From the NCBI GenBank assembly GCA_019454045.1, contig SKCR01021370.1, forward strand, positions 22,495 to 86,494: DNA of 64,000 nucleotides, read 5' to 3'. Both the position numbers and the translations under genes were made by a program. The stretch comes from Zanthoxylum bungeanum (lineage: Eukaryota > Streptophyta > Magnoliopsida > Sapindales > Rutaceae). The notes below the pieces were generated by a model. That model saw nothing but the letters and a program-made list of their open reading frames with translations. It ran no database searches and was not told the origin of the DNA. Shown piece by piece: positions 32,161 to 43,969 of the stretch (positions are counted from its first letter, which is position 1; every line of letters begins with the position of its first letter).

Positions 32161-32475
32161 TTCGAATCTCGAACTGTTGTTCCGAAATTTAAAACGATTT
32201 TTGCTATATTTAAAAATGATATAGAATGCAAAATATTTTTTTTATCCTATATCCATAATTGAGTAGGACTGAGATTGATCCATTCTGACCCATCCAGCAG
32301 ATTGCCATCTCAATCTTCTTCGAATCTCGAACTGTGTTCTGAATTTTAAAACGATTTTTGCTATATTTAAAAATGATATAGAATGCAAAATAATTGTTTT
32401 TATCCTATATCCATAATTGAGTAGGACTGAGATTGATCCATTCTGACCCATCCAGCAGATTGCCATCTCAATCTC
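32161..32475. repeat. 158-bp tandem duplication
   Basis: Units 32161-32318 and 32319-32475 both begin TTCGAATCTCGAACTGT and end TGCCATCTCAATCT, with only a few differences. The sequence is non-coding and lies just outside element B. Confidence 0.9.
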
Positions 32476-33209
32476 AAAGTGGCACAGATTTTGCAATCCC
32501 GTAAATCAGAATATCAAAACATAATGATATTTTTTCAGCCATACGGTTCTTCCACTTATATTCTCATCTGTTAGCTTCCTAAATATTACATTGGTCTCCT
32601 AAAAAAAAAAATCTTTATAGAGATGAGAGCCCATCAGGGTTCGGAATTTTAGGGATGAGTATTATTTGGACATGCCGGATATAAATATTTACATTCTCGT
32701 TCTAATAAAAATAAAAATTCATTTGTGAACCGGATCCAGTTTAGTAGAATCGTGTACATATCAAATTTTCGTATCCCTTAATTGAACATGTCAAATATGA
32801 TAAGAAAATGAAAATATTCATATTTAGCCGGTTATCATCCTTGATGAACAGTCAACGAAGCTCCCTCTCAGAAACAAAAGTTCTAACACAGGCCGCAGCA
32901 AAAAGGACAACACAATATACTCTTTTAAGGGACACTAAACTATTGTGATAACATAGCATTAGCTCAATCAATCATAGATGAGAGTGCCCGAGTGAAAATA
33001 AAAACTACAGATATATTCCATTAATTTCAGCCAGCCAAATCATTCTAACCAAAGTGACGACCACCTACATCACTTTTGAAACATACAGAGTGATGATTTG
33101 GCAACACACGTTGAAATCCATACTGTACTTATGATGCCATATACTAGATCGAACTAATTGAATAGACTCCAACTTCTCACTTCACAAACCAAACAATCTC
33201 GCATTATCT
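32476..33209. other. No identifiable gene
   Basis: AT-rich flank downstream of the CCT-beta relic. It may include its old 3' untranslated region just left of 33210, but no polyadenylation signal stands out. Confidence 0.4.
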
Positions 33210-33818
33210 TTACATTCTAACTTCTCTCCTCCTTGGAGCACAAGTGATGATTTCTGCCGCCTCAGTTGCAGACATCAGTACAGCCTGATTAACTTTGAAT
33301 GATTCAGAAATCCCCAACTCAACCATATCCCCTACCTGTCATAATTTAAAATACCAAGTTCATGTTTTACATGAACATCCTCTGTTTTAGAATATTCTAG
33401 GGAGGTGATTAAAAAAGCAAACACATTGAAATGTAAATATTTATGCCAAGATAGTTCTCGTTCTATGTGATTATTCCTATGACAGAAATGGCATTCAAAT
33501 CCGAGAGCAAACAACATTCAAATTCCTTAATTCAGAACTTACAGATCCAGAGCTGACGTCAATGCCTGCAGTGCACCCTTCACTGTCTAGACCAGCAAGC
33601 ATTGTCAGCAATGGTTGTTGGAATGGCACTAAGTGCCTTTGAGAAAGCAAAGCACCAATGGCATGGGACCTTTTCCCAGGAGTCTTGAGTGCCAGTTCAT
33701 CCACTTCCTTGGCCATAACCATCTAAGGCCATCCACCTCCAAGCAAAACCCTGCTGTCTGAGACAGCACACACAAGGCATCATGCAGAGACCGCTCTGCC
33801 TCGTCAAGCACATGATGG
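33210..33818 (-). pseudogene. CCT2: Chaperonin CCT subunit beta (TCP-1 beta) pseudogene, 3' part with intron
   Basis: Minus-strand exon A (33818-33543) follows a splice-acceptor-like GTTGGCAG and reads HHVLDEAERSLHDALCVLSQ. With small indels it continues to VLLGGGWP, a TAG stop where Glu is expected, MVMAKEVDELALKTPGKRSH and GCTAGIDV. A GT...AG intron (33542-33336) separates exon B (33335-33210), which reads VGDMVELGISESFKVNQAVL, then MSATEAAE. An in-frame loss of seven residues precedes IITCAPRRRE and a stop. CCT-beta is one of eight subunits of the cytosolic TRiC/CCT folding chamber (actin, tubulin). Only the C-terminal third is here, and at least one stop and several frameshifts kill it. 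The retained intron means it arose by DNA duplication, not from mRNA. Confidence 0.9.
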
Positions 33819-34756
33819 CTGCCAACAAATATCAACATAACAGAATCAGACACGTCCCCCAAACCAAAAAAAAAAAAAAAAAAAAAAAAACTAAAGTCCA
33901 AGAAATTGTTCTAAAGAAAAAGTCAGCACATTGCGAGTACTCACAAGCAATAAGGTTATACCACTGTCCTAAAACACGCCGCCTAGGCACGCCTAACTGC
34001 GCGTTTAGGCTCGGCAGCCTATGGTCGCCGCGCCTGGCCTCAAATCGTTGATCAACCGACGAAACCGTTGACAGATTCAGATTTCGAAATCGAAACTGAT
34101 TTCTGGTCAAATTTATACCCTATTCCTAACCCTAACCTTAATTTTACATAACTAACTTTAACTCGTCAATTTTAAAAATCCTCAATTTGATGCATAAACC
34201 CTAATTTAAAAAAAAAAAAAAAAAAAACTCTAATTTCTTCAATTTTTGTTAGTTTCTCATCAAATTGACGCTCTATAAATCTTACCCATTGCTCAAACAA
34301 TATTTCTTTGTGATTAATTTGTCAAAATCACACCAAATCTTAAACTTAATTATGAAAATTCTCTATTTCTGATTAATTTCCTAATAAATTAATAATAATA
34401 ATATTAATCACACCAAATCTTAAACATAATTATGGAAATTCTCTATTCCGATTAAATCTCAAATAAATAATAATAATAATAATAATAAATCTCAAATAAT
34501 AATAATAATAGGTGTTTAAAATAATGGAAAATATTTTTCTCTTTACCTTTATATTCATGGGAGAAAAATGAGATTTTGGATCAGGTCTGTTCAATCTAGC
34601 CTTGGTGTGTGCGTGTGTTGCCTCTTACAGTCTGCTCAGCTTGGTAAATGGAAGAAAGGCCAAAAGGGGAATTTGGGGCGTAACTGTGAGGCTTGATAAG
34701 GGGTCTGTTAGGGTTAAATCATAAATGTAAAGCATAAATGATAAAGATGATAGACT
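33819..34756. other. Non-coding: old CCT-beta intron, homopolymers, AAT repeats
   Basis: Directly upstream of exon A lies a pyrimidine tract and a long A run (33868-33890 on the plus strand), consistent with a piece of the preceding intron. A CG-rich patch (33970-34030, ACGCCGCCTAGGCACGCC) resembles transposon-derived sequence but cannot be assigned. A further A run is at 34207-34226, and AAT trinucleotide repeats lie at about 34394-34405 and 34468-34512. No gene. Confidence 0.5.
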
Positions 34757-35462
34757 AAGGCGGATGTATTGAATGATGATTTTAAACGACTATTTTAAGT
34801 TAAATAAGTTTTACAGTGTGTCTAAATCCAGTGGTATTTAATCAGGTCTTTAAACAAATAATAAAAAGTCTTATGTATTGAAAAACTTGTTGATTTTGAA
34901 GGATTTTTTTTATGTGAGATTGTGTAAGACTTTTTAGTAGAAAATATAAATATCAAATCCTATAAAAAAATCTCACTCTAACCCATCAGACTTTTGACAG
35001 GAGATTTTTTTGAGGCTAGAGAAGAGAGAAAAACAGACTTGTGAACTCTTCGTGAACAAGGTACTTTTGTGTTCCAATTTTTTATTATGTGTGGATCGAT
35101 TTTTATTTGTGAATGAAAAATAGATAGATTGATGATTTATGTTTATTCCTGAAATATTTGATTGTTGTGTCTTTTTCGCTGTTGTTGTGTCCTTTATTGA
35201 ATTTCAAAGTAATCTCACTGTGAATCCGATTTTAAAGATTAAAAACTTCCAGTTTGATTTTTCAACCTTAAAAAAATTGTTGTTTTTGTAAAGTACTTGC
35301 TCTCTTAACCCACCGCAATCTGTAAAATGGCTTTAGAAGTAGTATTCACATATCAATTTCAGAATAAAATAATTAATGATGTGAACGAATTAAAAGCTTT
35401 TAATCTCAGGCTGAAAGCCATTTTGAAATGAATTAAAAGCCATTTTGAACGAATATATACCA

Positions 35463-35493
<31 letters not shown>

Positions 35494-36149
35494 TTCAAAA
35501 AATGAATTAAAAGCTTCCAAAAAAACGATGTTTTTGTTACATGTTGTTTACTTTGTCAACTCACACAGCTGTTGTACAAATATATATATTTTATGTATGT
35601 ATAATGTCACAATCGCACATGTACGAAGGTAACGACATAGAGGAAGAAGAAATTAATGACGAAAATATGGATGATGAAGAATTTTATGAAGCCATTTACT
35701 GTTCAATGATGACAATTTATTCAATAATGCATGTGTTAAATCAGTTTTTGTTTATGATGCGTGGTGAACATATTGAACGTCCATTAACTCGACGGCGAAT
35801 TACTATCATTGGATATGACTATTTCATATGGTTCTGTTTCATATGATTCTATTTTCTGTTATTGTTGATGCAAATGTCCACAACTTGAACCAATTGACTT
35901 TCATTAGTTTTTTTTTTTATTTATGGTTCCATTCCATAATATACCTTTTTTTTAATAAATTAATTAGTCCTTTCAAATCTTACAAATTCTTATGATATAA
36001 ATCTTTTAAAATCTTATAAGTAAAAAATCTTTATTAAAAAAATATCATAAAATCTTATAAGTCATTACATTCTTTAAATGTCTTTTAAAATCTACTGGAC
36101 TTATTTATCGATAAATAGTCTTTTAAAATCTCAATTGAATACACCCCCT
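34757..36149. mobile_element. PIF/Harbinger-like DNA element
   Basis: The left end GGCGGATGTATTGAATGATG and the reverse complement of the right end, GGGGGTGTATTCAATTGAGA, align and continue in parallel for about 55 bp through GATTTTAAAnGACTATTT to AAATAAGT. Both ends abut TAA, the short TWA duplication preferred by Harbinger. Subterminal regions are rich in TTTTAAAATCTTATAAG words. It is about 1.39 kb, too short for full transposase plus Myb-like protein, and carries one short acidic frame. The exact end is uncertain by one or two bases. Confidence 0.7.
35604..35846 (+). pseudogene. Possible N-terminal remnant of a Harbinger transposase
   Basis: From the internal ATG at 35604 it reads MSQSHMYEGNDIEEEEINDE, then MDDEEFYEAIYCSMMTIYSI and RGEHIERPLTRRRI, ending in a stop. 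An acidic start followed by DDEEF and a hydrophobic helix recalls N-termini of plant Harbinger (DDE endonuclease) proteins. The catalytic DDE part is absent, so at best this is an internally deleted copy. Evidence is its place between the inverted repeats and a weak resemblance by eye. Confidence 0.35.
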
Positions 36150-36820
36150 TAAATGTTGGGTGGGTTTCCGGGCCGGATTTACATAGCCGGGTTTCTATAA
36201 ACCGGTTCGGAAAAATCGAGTTTGAAATCAATACCACACCCGTAATTTTATCCTCTGAGCCAGGTCTCAGACCATCCAGATTTATCCTCATTGGTTTCGG
36301 CTTCGACTATCATTTTTTTAAAATTAAGTAAATGGCGGGTAAAATTCAAATTTATTTTTTAATTGTATTCGGCGATGGTTATATTTCTATCCTTTGGTAA
36401 GTATAGAATCTTCGTGGGATTTTTATTAAAAAGGCCCTAACAGACTATAATCCTTATTAAATTTAAATTTTGCATTTAGTTAAAATTATTAAAACATACA
36501 TAAATCTAAAACAAAATTTCAATAATGCCACCAAACTTTTTTTAAGAGCCAGTTGATTAGACAAGACCACATGATTTTTATTTTTTAATTGTTTTATTTT
36601 TCTTTTTTAACTTCCAATTTGGAAATTAAATATTTTTCAAAATATTTATTATTTTTTTAATATATATATTATTAATATATTAATCACAAGTATATCTATC
36701 AATAAGTTTCGACCAAAAAAATGATAAAAAATACTCTGATATTTTATAAGAAATCGATAATTATAAATCAATCATATTCAAATACCCACATCTTGTTTAT
36801 GAATATTCTAAATCATAATA
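36150..36820. other. No identifiable feature
   Basis: AT-rich. 36160-36290 (minus) has a short 68-codon frame without a known motif. GGGTTTC/CCGGTTCGG phrases at about 36160-36215 resemble the low-complexity interiors of hAT-type MITEs, but no ends were found. Confidence 0.4.
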
Positions 36821-38340
36821 TATAAAAACTTGCAAACATTTAATATGCATATCTACAACTTTTATAAACGGATCTTTATTAAATTCCGACTTTCACAATA
36901 TCAAAATCAGTGTTAAAATCATTTTTGTAGTATGTTTTGCAGTGACTATTCGGATACTTGTTGCTGCTAAATTGCTTTACTACCTAATTGCCTTGAATGC
37001 ATAAATTGAGCGTCTTTTTTTTTCTTACATCTACAAATGCCATTATTTAATAATTCATGGGAACACGGTTGGAATTTCACAAGCAAAAAAAGAATGAAAT
37101 TAATGGCATAATATTATTAAGGCAGACTGCTATAAAATGATTTTCAATCAAGTGAAAACAAAATTCAACAACAATGTCAAAATGTTGAATAATAATTTGT
37201 TATTAAGCTAAGTGACATAGTGAGTTTTGTCACTATCACATTTAACATGAATATTCAAACTTGCATACAATTAATATGTATGTCTACAACTTTCATCAAC
37301 AGATCTCTCTCAAATTTAGATTTCCGCAAGTGGGATGGGTACTGATCAGTCCGATTCGGTATGATTATAAAAAAAGATTGTGATTATAATTATTCGGATT
37401 TAAAAAAAAAAAATCGTACGATTTTTTTAATTAAAAAAATTTATAAATATTTTTAATTGTCGGTTCGGTTCGGTATAATTCGGTTTTTTCAATTTTTTAA
37501 TAATAACAATAAAAAATTAAAAAATAATAACTTTTACTGAATCTAACATTTACTTAAGTTTTTTTATATTGTAATTCTTATAATCATTACAACTACACCA
37601 ATAAAATTTTTCATAATATTTAATCATTATTTAAAATATTTAAAATGTAAGAAAATAAAAAGAATAATAATAATAAGAAAAAGAATTATAAACATTTCAT
37701 GAAATTAATTATCGCTAAACACTAAATAAATTAGATAATGTAATAAATATAATTATAAAATAACGACATAATATGATTAGATTTTTAAAAATTTCAATAA
37801 ATTAAATTTTCAACTAATTCGATTCGATTCGGTTTTTTAGTTTTAAAAAATTTAATTCGGTTCGATCAAGTATTTTAATAAAAATATCGAATAATTATTT
37901 TTGAAAATAAAAAATTGGCACTTCAGTTTGATTTTTTCCGATTCAGTTTAGTTTTTCAATTTCAATTATTTTTTGTCCACCTCTATCTGCAAGATTAAAA
38001 TCAGTGTCAAAATCATTTTGAAGTATGTTTTGCAGTGATGATTCGCATACTTGTTGCTGCTAAATTGCTTTACTACCTAATTGCCGTGAATGCATAAATT
38101 GTGCGTCTTTTTTTCTTACATCTACAAAAGCCATTAATTAATAAATAAAAATTCATGGGAACAAGGTTGGAATTTAACAAGCAAAAAAAGAATGAAATTA
38201 ATGGCATAATATTATTAAGGCAGACTGCTATAAAATGAATTTCAATCAAGTGAAAACATAAATCAACAATAATATTTAAAGGTTCAATAATAATTTGTTA
38301 TTAAATTAAGTCATATATTAGTGAGTTCGGTCACGATCAT
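36821..38340. repeat. Tandem duplication of a roughly 430-bp segment, second copy split by an insertion
   Basis: Copy 1 (about 36821-37256) and copy 2 (about 37257-37330 plus 37994-38340) match through AACTTGCAnACAnTTAATATG, TTGTTGCTGCTAAATTGC, TAATGGCATAATATTATT and AAGGCAGACTGCTATAAAAT. They differ at roughly one site in ten. Copy 2 is interrupted by a 655-bp element. No coding content is visible. Confidence 0.85.
37331..37985. mobile_element. hAT-like MITE in copy 2 of the duplication
   Basis: The ends are TGGGATGGGTAC and GTCCACCTCTA (reverse complement TAGAGGTGGAC), an imperfect inverted repeat. They are flanked by tccgcaag (37323-37330) and tctgcaag (37986-37993), seven of eight matching. 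The undisrupted copy 1 lacks the insert, which confirms it. The interior is rich in TTCGGTTCGGT and GATTCGATTCGG words. Size and build match the MITE at 24741, but the sequences differ. Confidence 0.75.
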
Positions 38341-39074
38341 AATTCTATGTATATTAAAGATATACATAAAATGAGCTACGTAGTAAAAATGCAAACATAA
38401 TCTTAAAATCATGGTCATAAACTGAAACTAAGAATGAGAACGTGCACTTGAAAACATAAAATGAGCTGACACAATAACCATAATTTGACACACATATTGA
38501 CTTATGCATATAAGCTCGTACATTGTTCATTACCTATTTTAGAATAGGTGTGGAATGAACATCGTCCAAACCGAATCATAGTCAGTACGTCTAATCATGG
38601 AAACAAGCCATTTAAAACGAAATTCATAAACACATGGCACGTAATCGTAAGCTAGAAACGTAACATGAAAACATAACTAAAGACATTAGCTGGGACTTGA
38701 ACTGAAAATATAAACCGAACACGTAAATCGATAACGTAAACTAAAAGTCAACTTGAAAACTTAAACTAAAAGTCAACTTGAAAACGTAAACTGAATACGT
38801 AAAACGTAAACGTAAATAATTTTAAAACATAAAATACAGGAATAGGGGAAGCATTCATTCACCAACTCTCAAGACCTAATGAGTTCGCAACTAGGCTATA
38901 ACCCTTCCCGGAACATCGCAGATCGTCCCGTGGGATCCACAATCGAACAAAGAATACACCAGAGAAGCTCAAGAACCAAACTTGACATTGACCAACAGTC
39001 AAACCCTCTATTCCAAAAGATGGAACTTCAACAATTATACATCAACCTCTTACCCGAAAAGTAAGATAATAATC
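38341..39074. other. No identifiable gene; short repeats
   Basis: Contains a 26-bp tandem pair (AACTAAAAGTCAACTTGAAA, at about 38739-38790) and AACGTAAA-rich low-complexity sequence. The 61-codon frame at 38879-39064 has no recognisable motif. Left flank of gypsy element E. Confidence 0.45.
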
Positions 39075-39350
39075 TGTTGATGGTGATTTTAAGCCCTGAG
39101 GAACTCAAAAGACTAAGGAGTGGTATAACGAAATTTGCACTTAACAAATGGTCTGAGATCCTTATGAGGATGAGAGATAAGATGAATTGCCCGAGCCCTG
39201 GGGAAAGAAAGACACCCGAGGGCAGTACCGCCTAATGAAGCCTAATTGATATACTGACCCGACCTGATGAAGATATCCAATCCGACAGCTCTTGAACATC
39301 CTTGAAGTATGACCCAATGTGGTCCATAACGACTGACCTAGCCTGGTAAG
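39075..39350 (+). repeat. 5' LTR of E, left part
   Basis: Begins TGTTGATGGTGATTTT. The reverse complement of the LTR's other end (59833) reads TGTTGATTGTTATTTT, 14 of 16 identical. That supports both boundaries across the 19.7-kb insertion. GTAAG at 39346-39350 is the target-site duplication of D. Confidence 0.65.
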
Positions 39351-40627
39351 TGTAAGTGTTCCTAGAACATGCCAAGATCGTCTAAGAGTGATTCGTGTGT
39401 GAATTAATCAAAGGGAGTTGTGAAAAAATCACCTTGATCGGTTGTAGGCTTTCAAAAATCTTTTGGATGCAGTAGCTCGGAGCTTGAAATCGAGTTCCAA
39501 ACTCCCTATCACCTTATTTAACTCCTTGAAGTGCTAGCTATGAACAAAATGAAAGAAAAAATTTCCCCTCTAAGGTCCATTATGTTCGGCAATTTGAGAG
39601 AAAAATGGAGATGATGAATAGTTAGTCACACTTCAAAAGTTGACTTACTCTTTTATATCAAGGTTGAGTGTTAGACTTGGTTTGAGTGTATGAAAAGCAA
39701 TCTAATCTTTTCTCAACCAAATAACAACTTCCATTCCTTTTGTAGACATTTGATGTAAGTTGGTGGGCCCCACTTTAAATTCAAAATTTAAGTCGGGCAA
39801 TCCAATACGCAACTTCGCTTGGGCCCGGGTTCGTTTAATTCCAAACTAAACGAATTTATTGTTGCGACATAATTAAATCTAATTAAATTAAATAATTATG
39901 ACTCGCACATTATTACGAAAGTCGCTTACGAATTAATTCCAAATTAATTCGTTTGCTTGAATTAAAATCCAATTTTAATTCCGCTTTGAAATCCAATTTA
40001 AAATAATATATTAGATATATTAATAGAAATTGGATTTAATTAAATTAGATTTTAATTCTGCGAGGCATAATTATTTAATTAAATTAGATTTAATTATGTC
40101 GCAACGGTAAATTTGTTTAGTTTGGAATTAAACGAACCCGGGCCCAAGCGAAGTTGCGTGTTGGATTGCCCGACTTAAATTTTGAATTTAAAGTGGGGCC
40201 CACCAACTTACATCAAATGTCTAAACAAGTGATGGAAGTTGTTATTTGGTTGAGAGAAGATTAGATTGCTTTTCATACACTCAAACCAAGTCTAACACTC
40301 ACCTTGATATAAAAGAGTAAGTCAACTTTTGAAGTGTGACTAACTATTCATCATCTCCATTTTTCTCTCAAATTGCCGAACATAATGGACCTTGGAGGGG
40401 AAATTTTTTCTTTCATTTTGTTCATAGCTAGCACTTCAAGGAGTTAAATAAGGTGATAGGGAAACTCACCCGAGAGTTTGGAACTCGATTTCAAGCTCCG
40501 AGCTACTGCATCCAAAAGATTTTTGAAAGCCTACAACCGATCAAGGTGATTTTTTCACAACTCCCTTTGATTAATTCACACACGAATCACTCTTAGACGA
40601 TCTTGGCATGTTCTAGGAACACTTACA
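39351..40627. repeat. Palindromic left LTR of D (U5 halves inverted)
   Basis: 1277 bp. The left arm from TGTAAGTGTTCCTAGAACAT is the near-identical reverse complement of the right arm ending ATGTTCTAGGAACACTTACA. One 13-14-bp deletion lies in the left arm near 39508 and very few substitutions are seen. The centre (about 39880-40080) is not palindromic throughout: it holds the LTR's mid-section with AATATATTAGATATATTAAT, itself partly self-complementary. Confidence 0.93.
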
Positions 40628-40628
40628 A

Positions 40629-40640
40629 TGGTATCAGAGC
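40629..40640 (+). other. Primer-binding site of D
   Basis: TGGTATCAGAGC, one base after the inner LTR end at 40627. It is intact and on the plus strand, proving the interior runs opposite to the outer LTR halves. Confidence 0.92.
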
Positions 40641-42929
40641 GAGATCTAAGCTTGATTTGAACCTAGGGTTTATAGACTTTAATTTGGGAATTTTATGTTT
40701 GGAGCTTGATTTTCCTAAATTAGTTGTTGGGTTATGTTTATATGATGTTGAATTGGATTTGTGCATTGTTGGATTTGTGAAAAATTGATTAGATCACAAA
40801 TCCCAAAATCCTACCACATGGCCGAATATAAGCCTTAGGGTAGTTCATGGTGATTTTGTGATTTTAGACCATTGGATGTGTTTAAAGTATGAAATAAATA
40901 TTAGATGTTGATTTAATTAGATTGAAATCAAATTGATTGCTATTTTGTGCAATATTACCGTGAACAATTGAAGCATGTATAGATTGATTTTGCTTCAATT
41001 TGTGTTGGACGGGAATTGGAATTAAAGAGCATGATTAATTGGATTAATTAGTGTTTTGGAAACATTAGGTTAATTAATTAATTATGGTAATTGCAATTTA
41101 ATTAAATTAATATGTAATTTGGAATGATGTGTTAATTTAATTTGTTGTAATTGGGCTTAATGGGCTTGGTTGGGCCAAGTTTGGTTTAAGACAATTGGGT
41201 TGGATCCAATTGGGCCTAAAACCATTTTCATAAAGTCCAAATATGACAACTGGGCCTTTAAATAATTTAATTGGGCCTAATGGGCCTAAATTGATTTTTG
41301 GCAAAAGGGTGATTCCTTAATTGGGCCTTGGCATTTGAGTTTGATCCATATTGGCCAAAGCCCATGCCTTAAGAATTAATTAAAAGCCCATTGGACTTTA
41401 ATTGAATAGTATTGGATGCTAATTGGGCCTTTGAGACCCAATTGGATTGGATTTGGAATCCAAGCCCTTAAAGGTACTATTGAAAGTGTAATTGTTTAAT
41501 TTGGAATTAAACATGAATTTATATTTGATGCAATTTAAATTGGATTTAAAATTATAGTTCGATATAATTCAAGAATACGTACTTTGAGTATTTATTCTTA
41601 AACGAGTTGGACTCGCGCAAATCAAATCGTTGTTTGAACATTGGATGGTCATTAATTCAAAGATTAATTAATTGGATTAGATTGATTGAATAACATGCTT
41701 TGTGTGAATACTTGGATGTATGAATGAATAATGTATATAAGATGGATATTAGAAGGGTGAGAGCAATTTTGGAAATTATTGTAATAAATTTAGAATTTAT
41801 TAAATTGGACCTGCATGTCCAGCCTATTATCTATTTTCTCATTGTATTTATCTTCTCACCAATTCCCCTCAATGTAAATGAGGTTTCTTTATAAGTATTA
41901 TGTAATTAGGTAGAAGTAAGAATAGTGCTAGCGGGAGAGAGGAAATTGAGAGATTTGTTCTAGGAATAATTTGTTATATATCCATCAGAATATCATTATT
42001 AATTTATTTCACGCCTTATTATGCTTTTAGAATGCATGCTTAAGGGTGTATGATGAGACCTAATCAAAGATAATAAATTGGTTGCCAATTTACGCGAAAA
42101 ACCCTAATTCAATATTAAGCGTTTTTCCTTCCATTGAGTGGTTCTCTCTCAAGATCCAAGATTGGCATTGGTTTGTTGGCCAAAGTCAAGACCTTTGTCC
42201 ATCGCGGATGTGTTTGAACCACGTAAGTTTTGTTACATATCGCGTGTCTTGGGCAGTTGTGACTTGTTGGCCAAAGTCAAGGTCACTTCTTGTTCATTAA
42301 CCTCGATTACGAAGCTTTTCACTGTCAATGGGTCGCGCTTAACTAGAATCATTAAGCTTGTTGAGCCAAAGACAAGGCTTAGTTGATTTAGAGGAAAAAA
42401 GGTTAGGAAATATATTGGATATATTTACATATATTGGATATATGTTTCGGACTTGGAGGTCCACCTACTGGATCTAGGAATTGGATGTGATCCAATTGAT
42501 CTTTGAGATCTACCTAGTTAAGTTTCATACAATTTGTTGGCCAAAGTCAAGGTTGTGTGTTATTTAACGGGATCCTAGCCCACTAGGAAATTAGGTTTCC
42601 CGAGTACTCCACAGAGGGTTAAAGGCTCGCCAAAAAACAGTGGGAGGCAAGTATTAAATTTGCAATTTCGTTTAGATACTTGCCAATACGCGCTCTTTTA
42701 TTTTATTTAACGTAAATATATTAGTTGGACTAATATTAAATATTGCTTTCTTTGAACAGTTAGACTGTACAACATATTACTCAACTTGCAGTTGGTTATA
42801 TAGTTGGACTATAGTAACCATTACATTTTGAGTGTACCCAAAATCGTTGACTGGATAGTTAGACTATAGCAATCAAGATAGCTGAAAGATTAGCGTAAAA
42901 GAACATAATCATAGGTGAAAAATATCCTT
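40641..42929 (+). other. Long leader of D with a repeated 19-bp word
   Basis: About 2.3 kb without supported coding between PBS and gag. TTGGGCCTAAT-like words are frequent (41150-41430). TTGTTGGCCAAAGTCAAGG or a close variant occurs four times: about 42173, 42264, 42358 and 42534. A second set, TAGTTrGACTATAGnAA, is at about 42797 and 42862. The frames at 42082-42386 owe their openness to these repeats and show no motif. Confidence 0.6.
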
Positions 42930-43790
42930 AACGGCGTAAATTTTCAGATTGGGAATTGAATCTCAGGATAGTCCTAGAAGCTGAGAAGTTACTCTATTGG
43001 ACAGAGAAACCTCTCGGGCCTGAGCCCAGAGTTGAGCAAATAATAGAGCATGAACTTTGGAATATTTATCGTGATGATAACTTTAGTGCTCAATCCGTAT
43101 GCTTGCCGCAAAGACTCCTTAATTTCGTCGTCAGAATTAAGGATTAGATCCTTATACCATGATGTTAAAACAAAGGATCTTCATAGATCTAACCTTAGAT
43201 CTTAGAAGTACGAATTGCAAAAGAAGTTCTTACGCTCGCGTATGTCAGAGGGTACATTTGTCAAGCACTAGGTGTCGCAGATGATTGCTGACATCGATCA
43301 GCTAGGTTAGCTGGGCATTACCCACGAGGCCGAGACTTCCATAGATTTGATCTTACAGTCTCTGCCCGAAAGCTGAGGCGGGTTCATCATGAACTAAGAG
43401 AAAACTCTTGGAGAGTTAATGGCTATGCTCAAGGAGGCAGAGCCAGAGTTTCCAAAAGGACAAGAAGCGCAAGGCGCATCTTACTTCGACATCCCAGAAG
43501 GCCAAGGCTTGGCCGAAGGCTTATGGGGTGTGAATAAAATGGCAAAGGCAAAATCGTCACTGTCTTCAAGGAAGACAAATGATATATCCCAAGATGTCTG
43601 CCTAAATTGTGGCAAACAGGGTCACTGAAAGTATGACTGCCGTATGGACAAGGCAGACATGAAGGAAGTGAAGACGGGCAAGGCTCCGACTTCAGGTATG
43701 TTTGTTATAAACATGTCCACTACTGGTTTTAAAATTAGATTTTTGATACTGAATGTGGTACATACATATGTACTGACGTGCGGGATCTGC
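42930..43790 (+). pseudogene. Copia gag and protease start of D
   Basis: Reads SDWELNLRIVLEAEKLLYW (gag core), with a stop after VVRIKD at 43147. A shifted frame 43419-43628 has MAMLKEAEPEFPKGQEAQGA and the zinc knuckle CLNCGKQGH, then a stop in place of the next residue, with the final Cys still readable (YDC). Protease is hinted at near 43746 by DTECGTYICTD, where the D-T-G triad reads DTE. Element C interrupts it at 43970. Confidence 0.75.
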
Positions 43791-43969
43791 TGATTAGCAG
43801 GAGACAAGCTTCAGATGAGATTGACCTGCGAGTCAGAAACGAGACGAGAGTCGCTGTTTGGCTGTGGGAACCTAAGTTTTGGAACTGCCCTTTAGGGCAT
43901 GTACTTAAATTAGAAAACTGTTAAAATGTACCTAGTTTGACTTGAAACATAATCTCTATATCTAGTTTA

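Noticed and set aside
38879..39345. Possible endogenous pararetrovirus fragment
   Set aside because: No coat-protein zinc finger, movement-protein or RT motif could be found; the part from 39075 is better explained as the LTR of gypsy E.
39351..40627. Reading the two palindromes as ordinary, naturally palindromic 5' and 3' LTRs
   Set aside because: The two ends share only the centre: left arms are U5 sequence, right arms U3. Ordinary LTRs of one element must be copies of each other.
42082..42386. Two overlapping plus-strand frames of 72 and 82 codons in D
   Set aside because: They consist largely of the repeated TTGTTGGCCAAAGTCAAGG word and lie upstream of gag; no family match.
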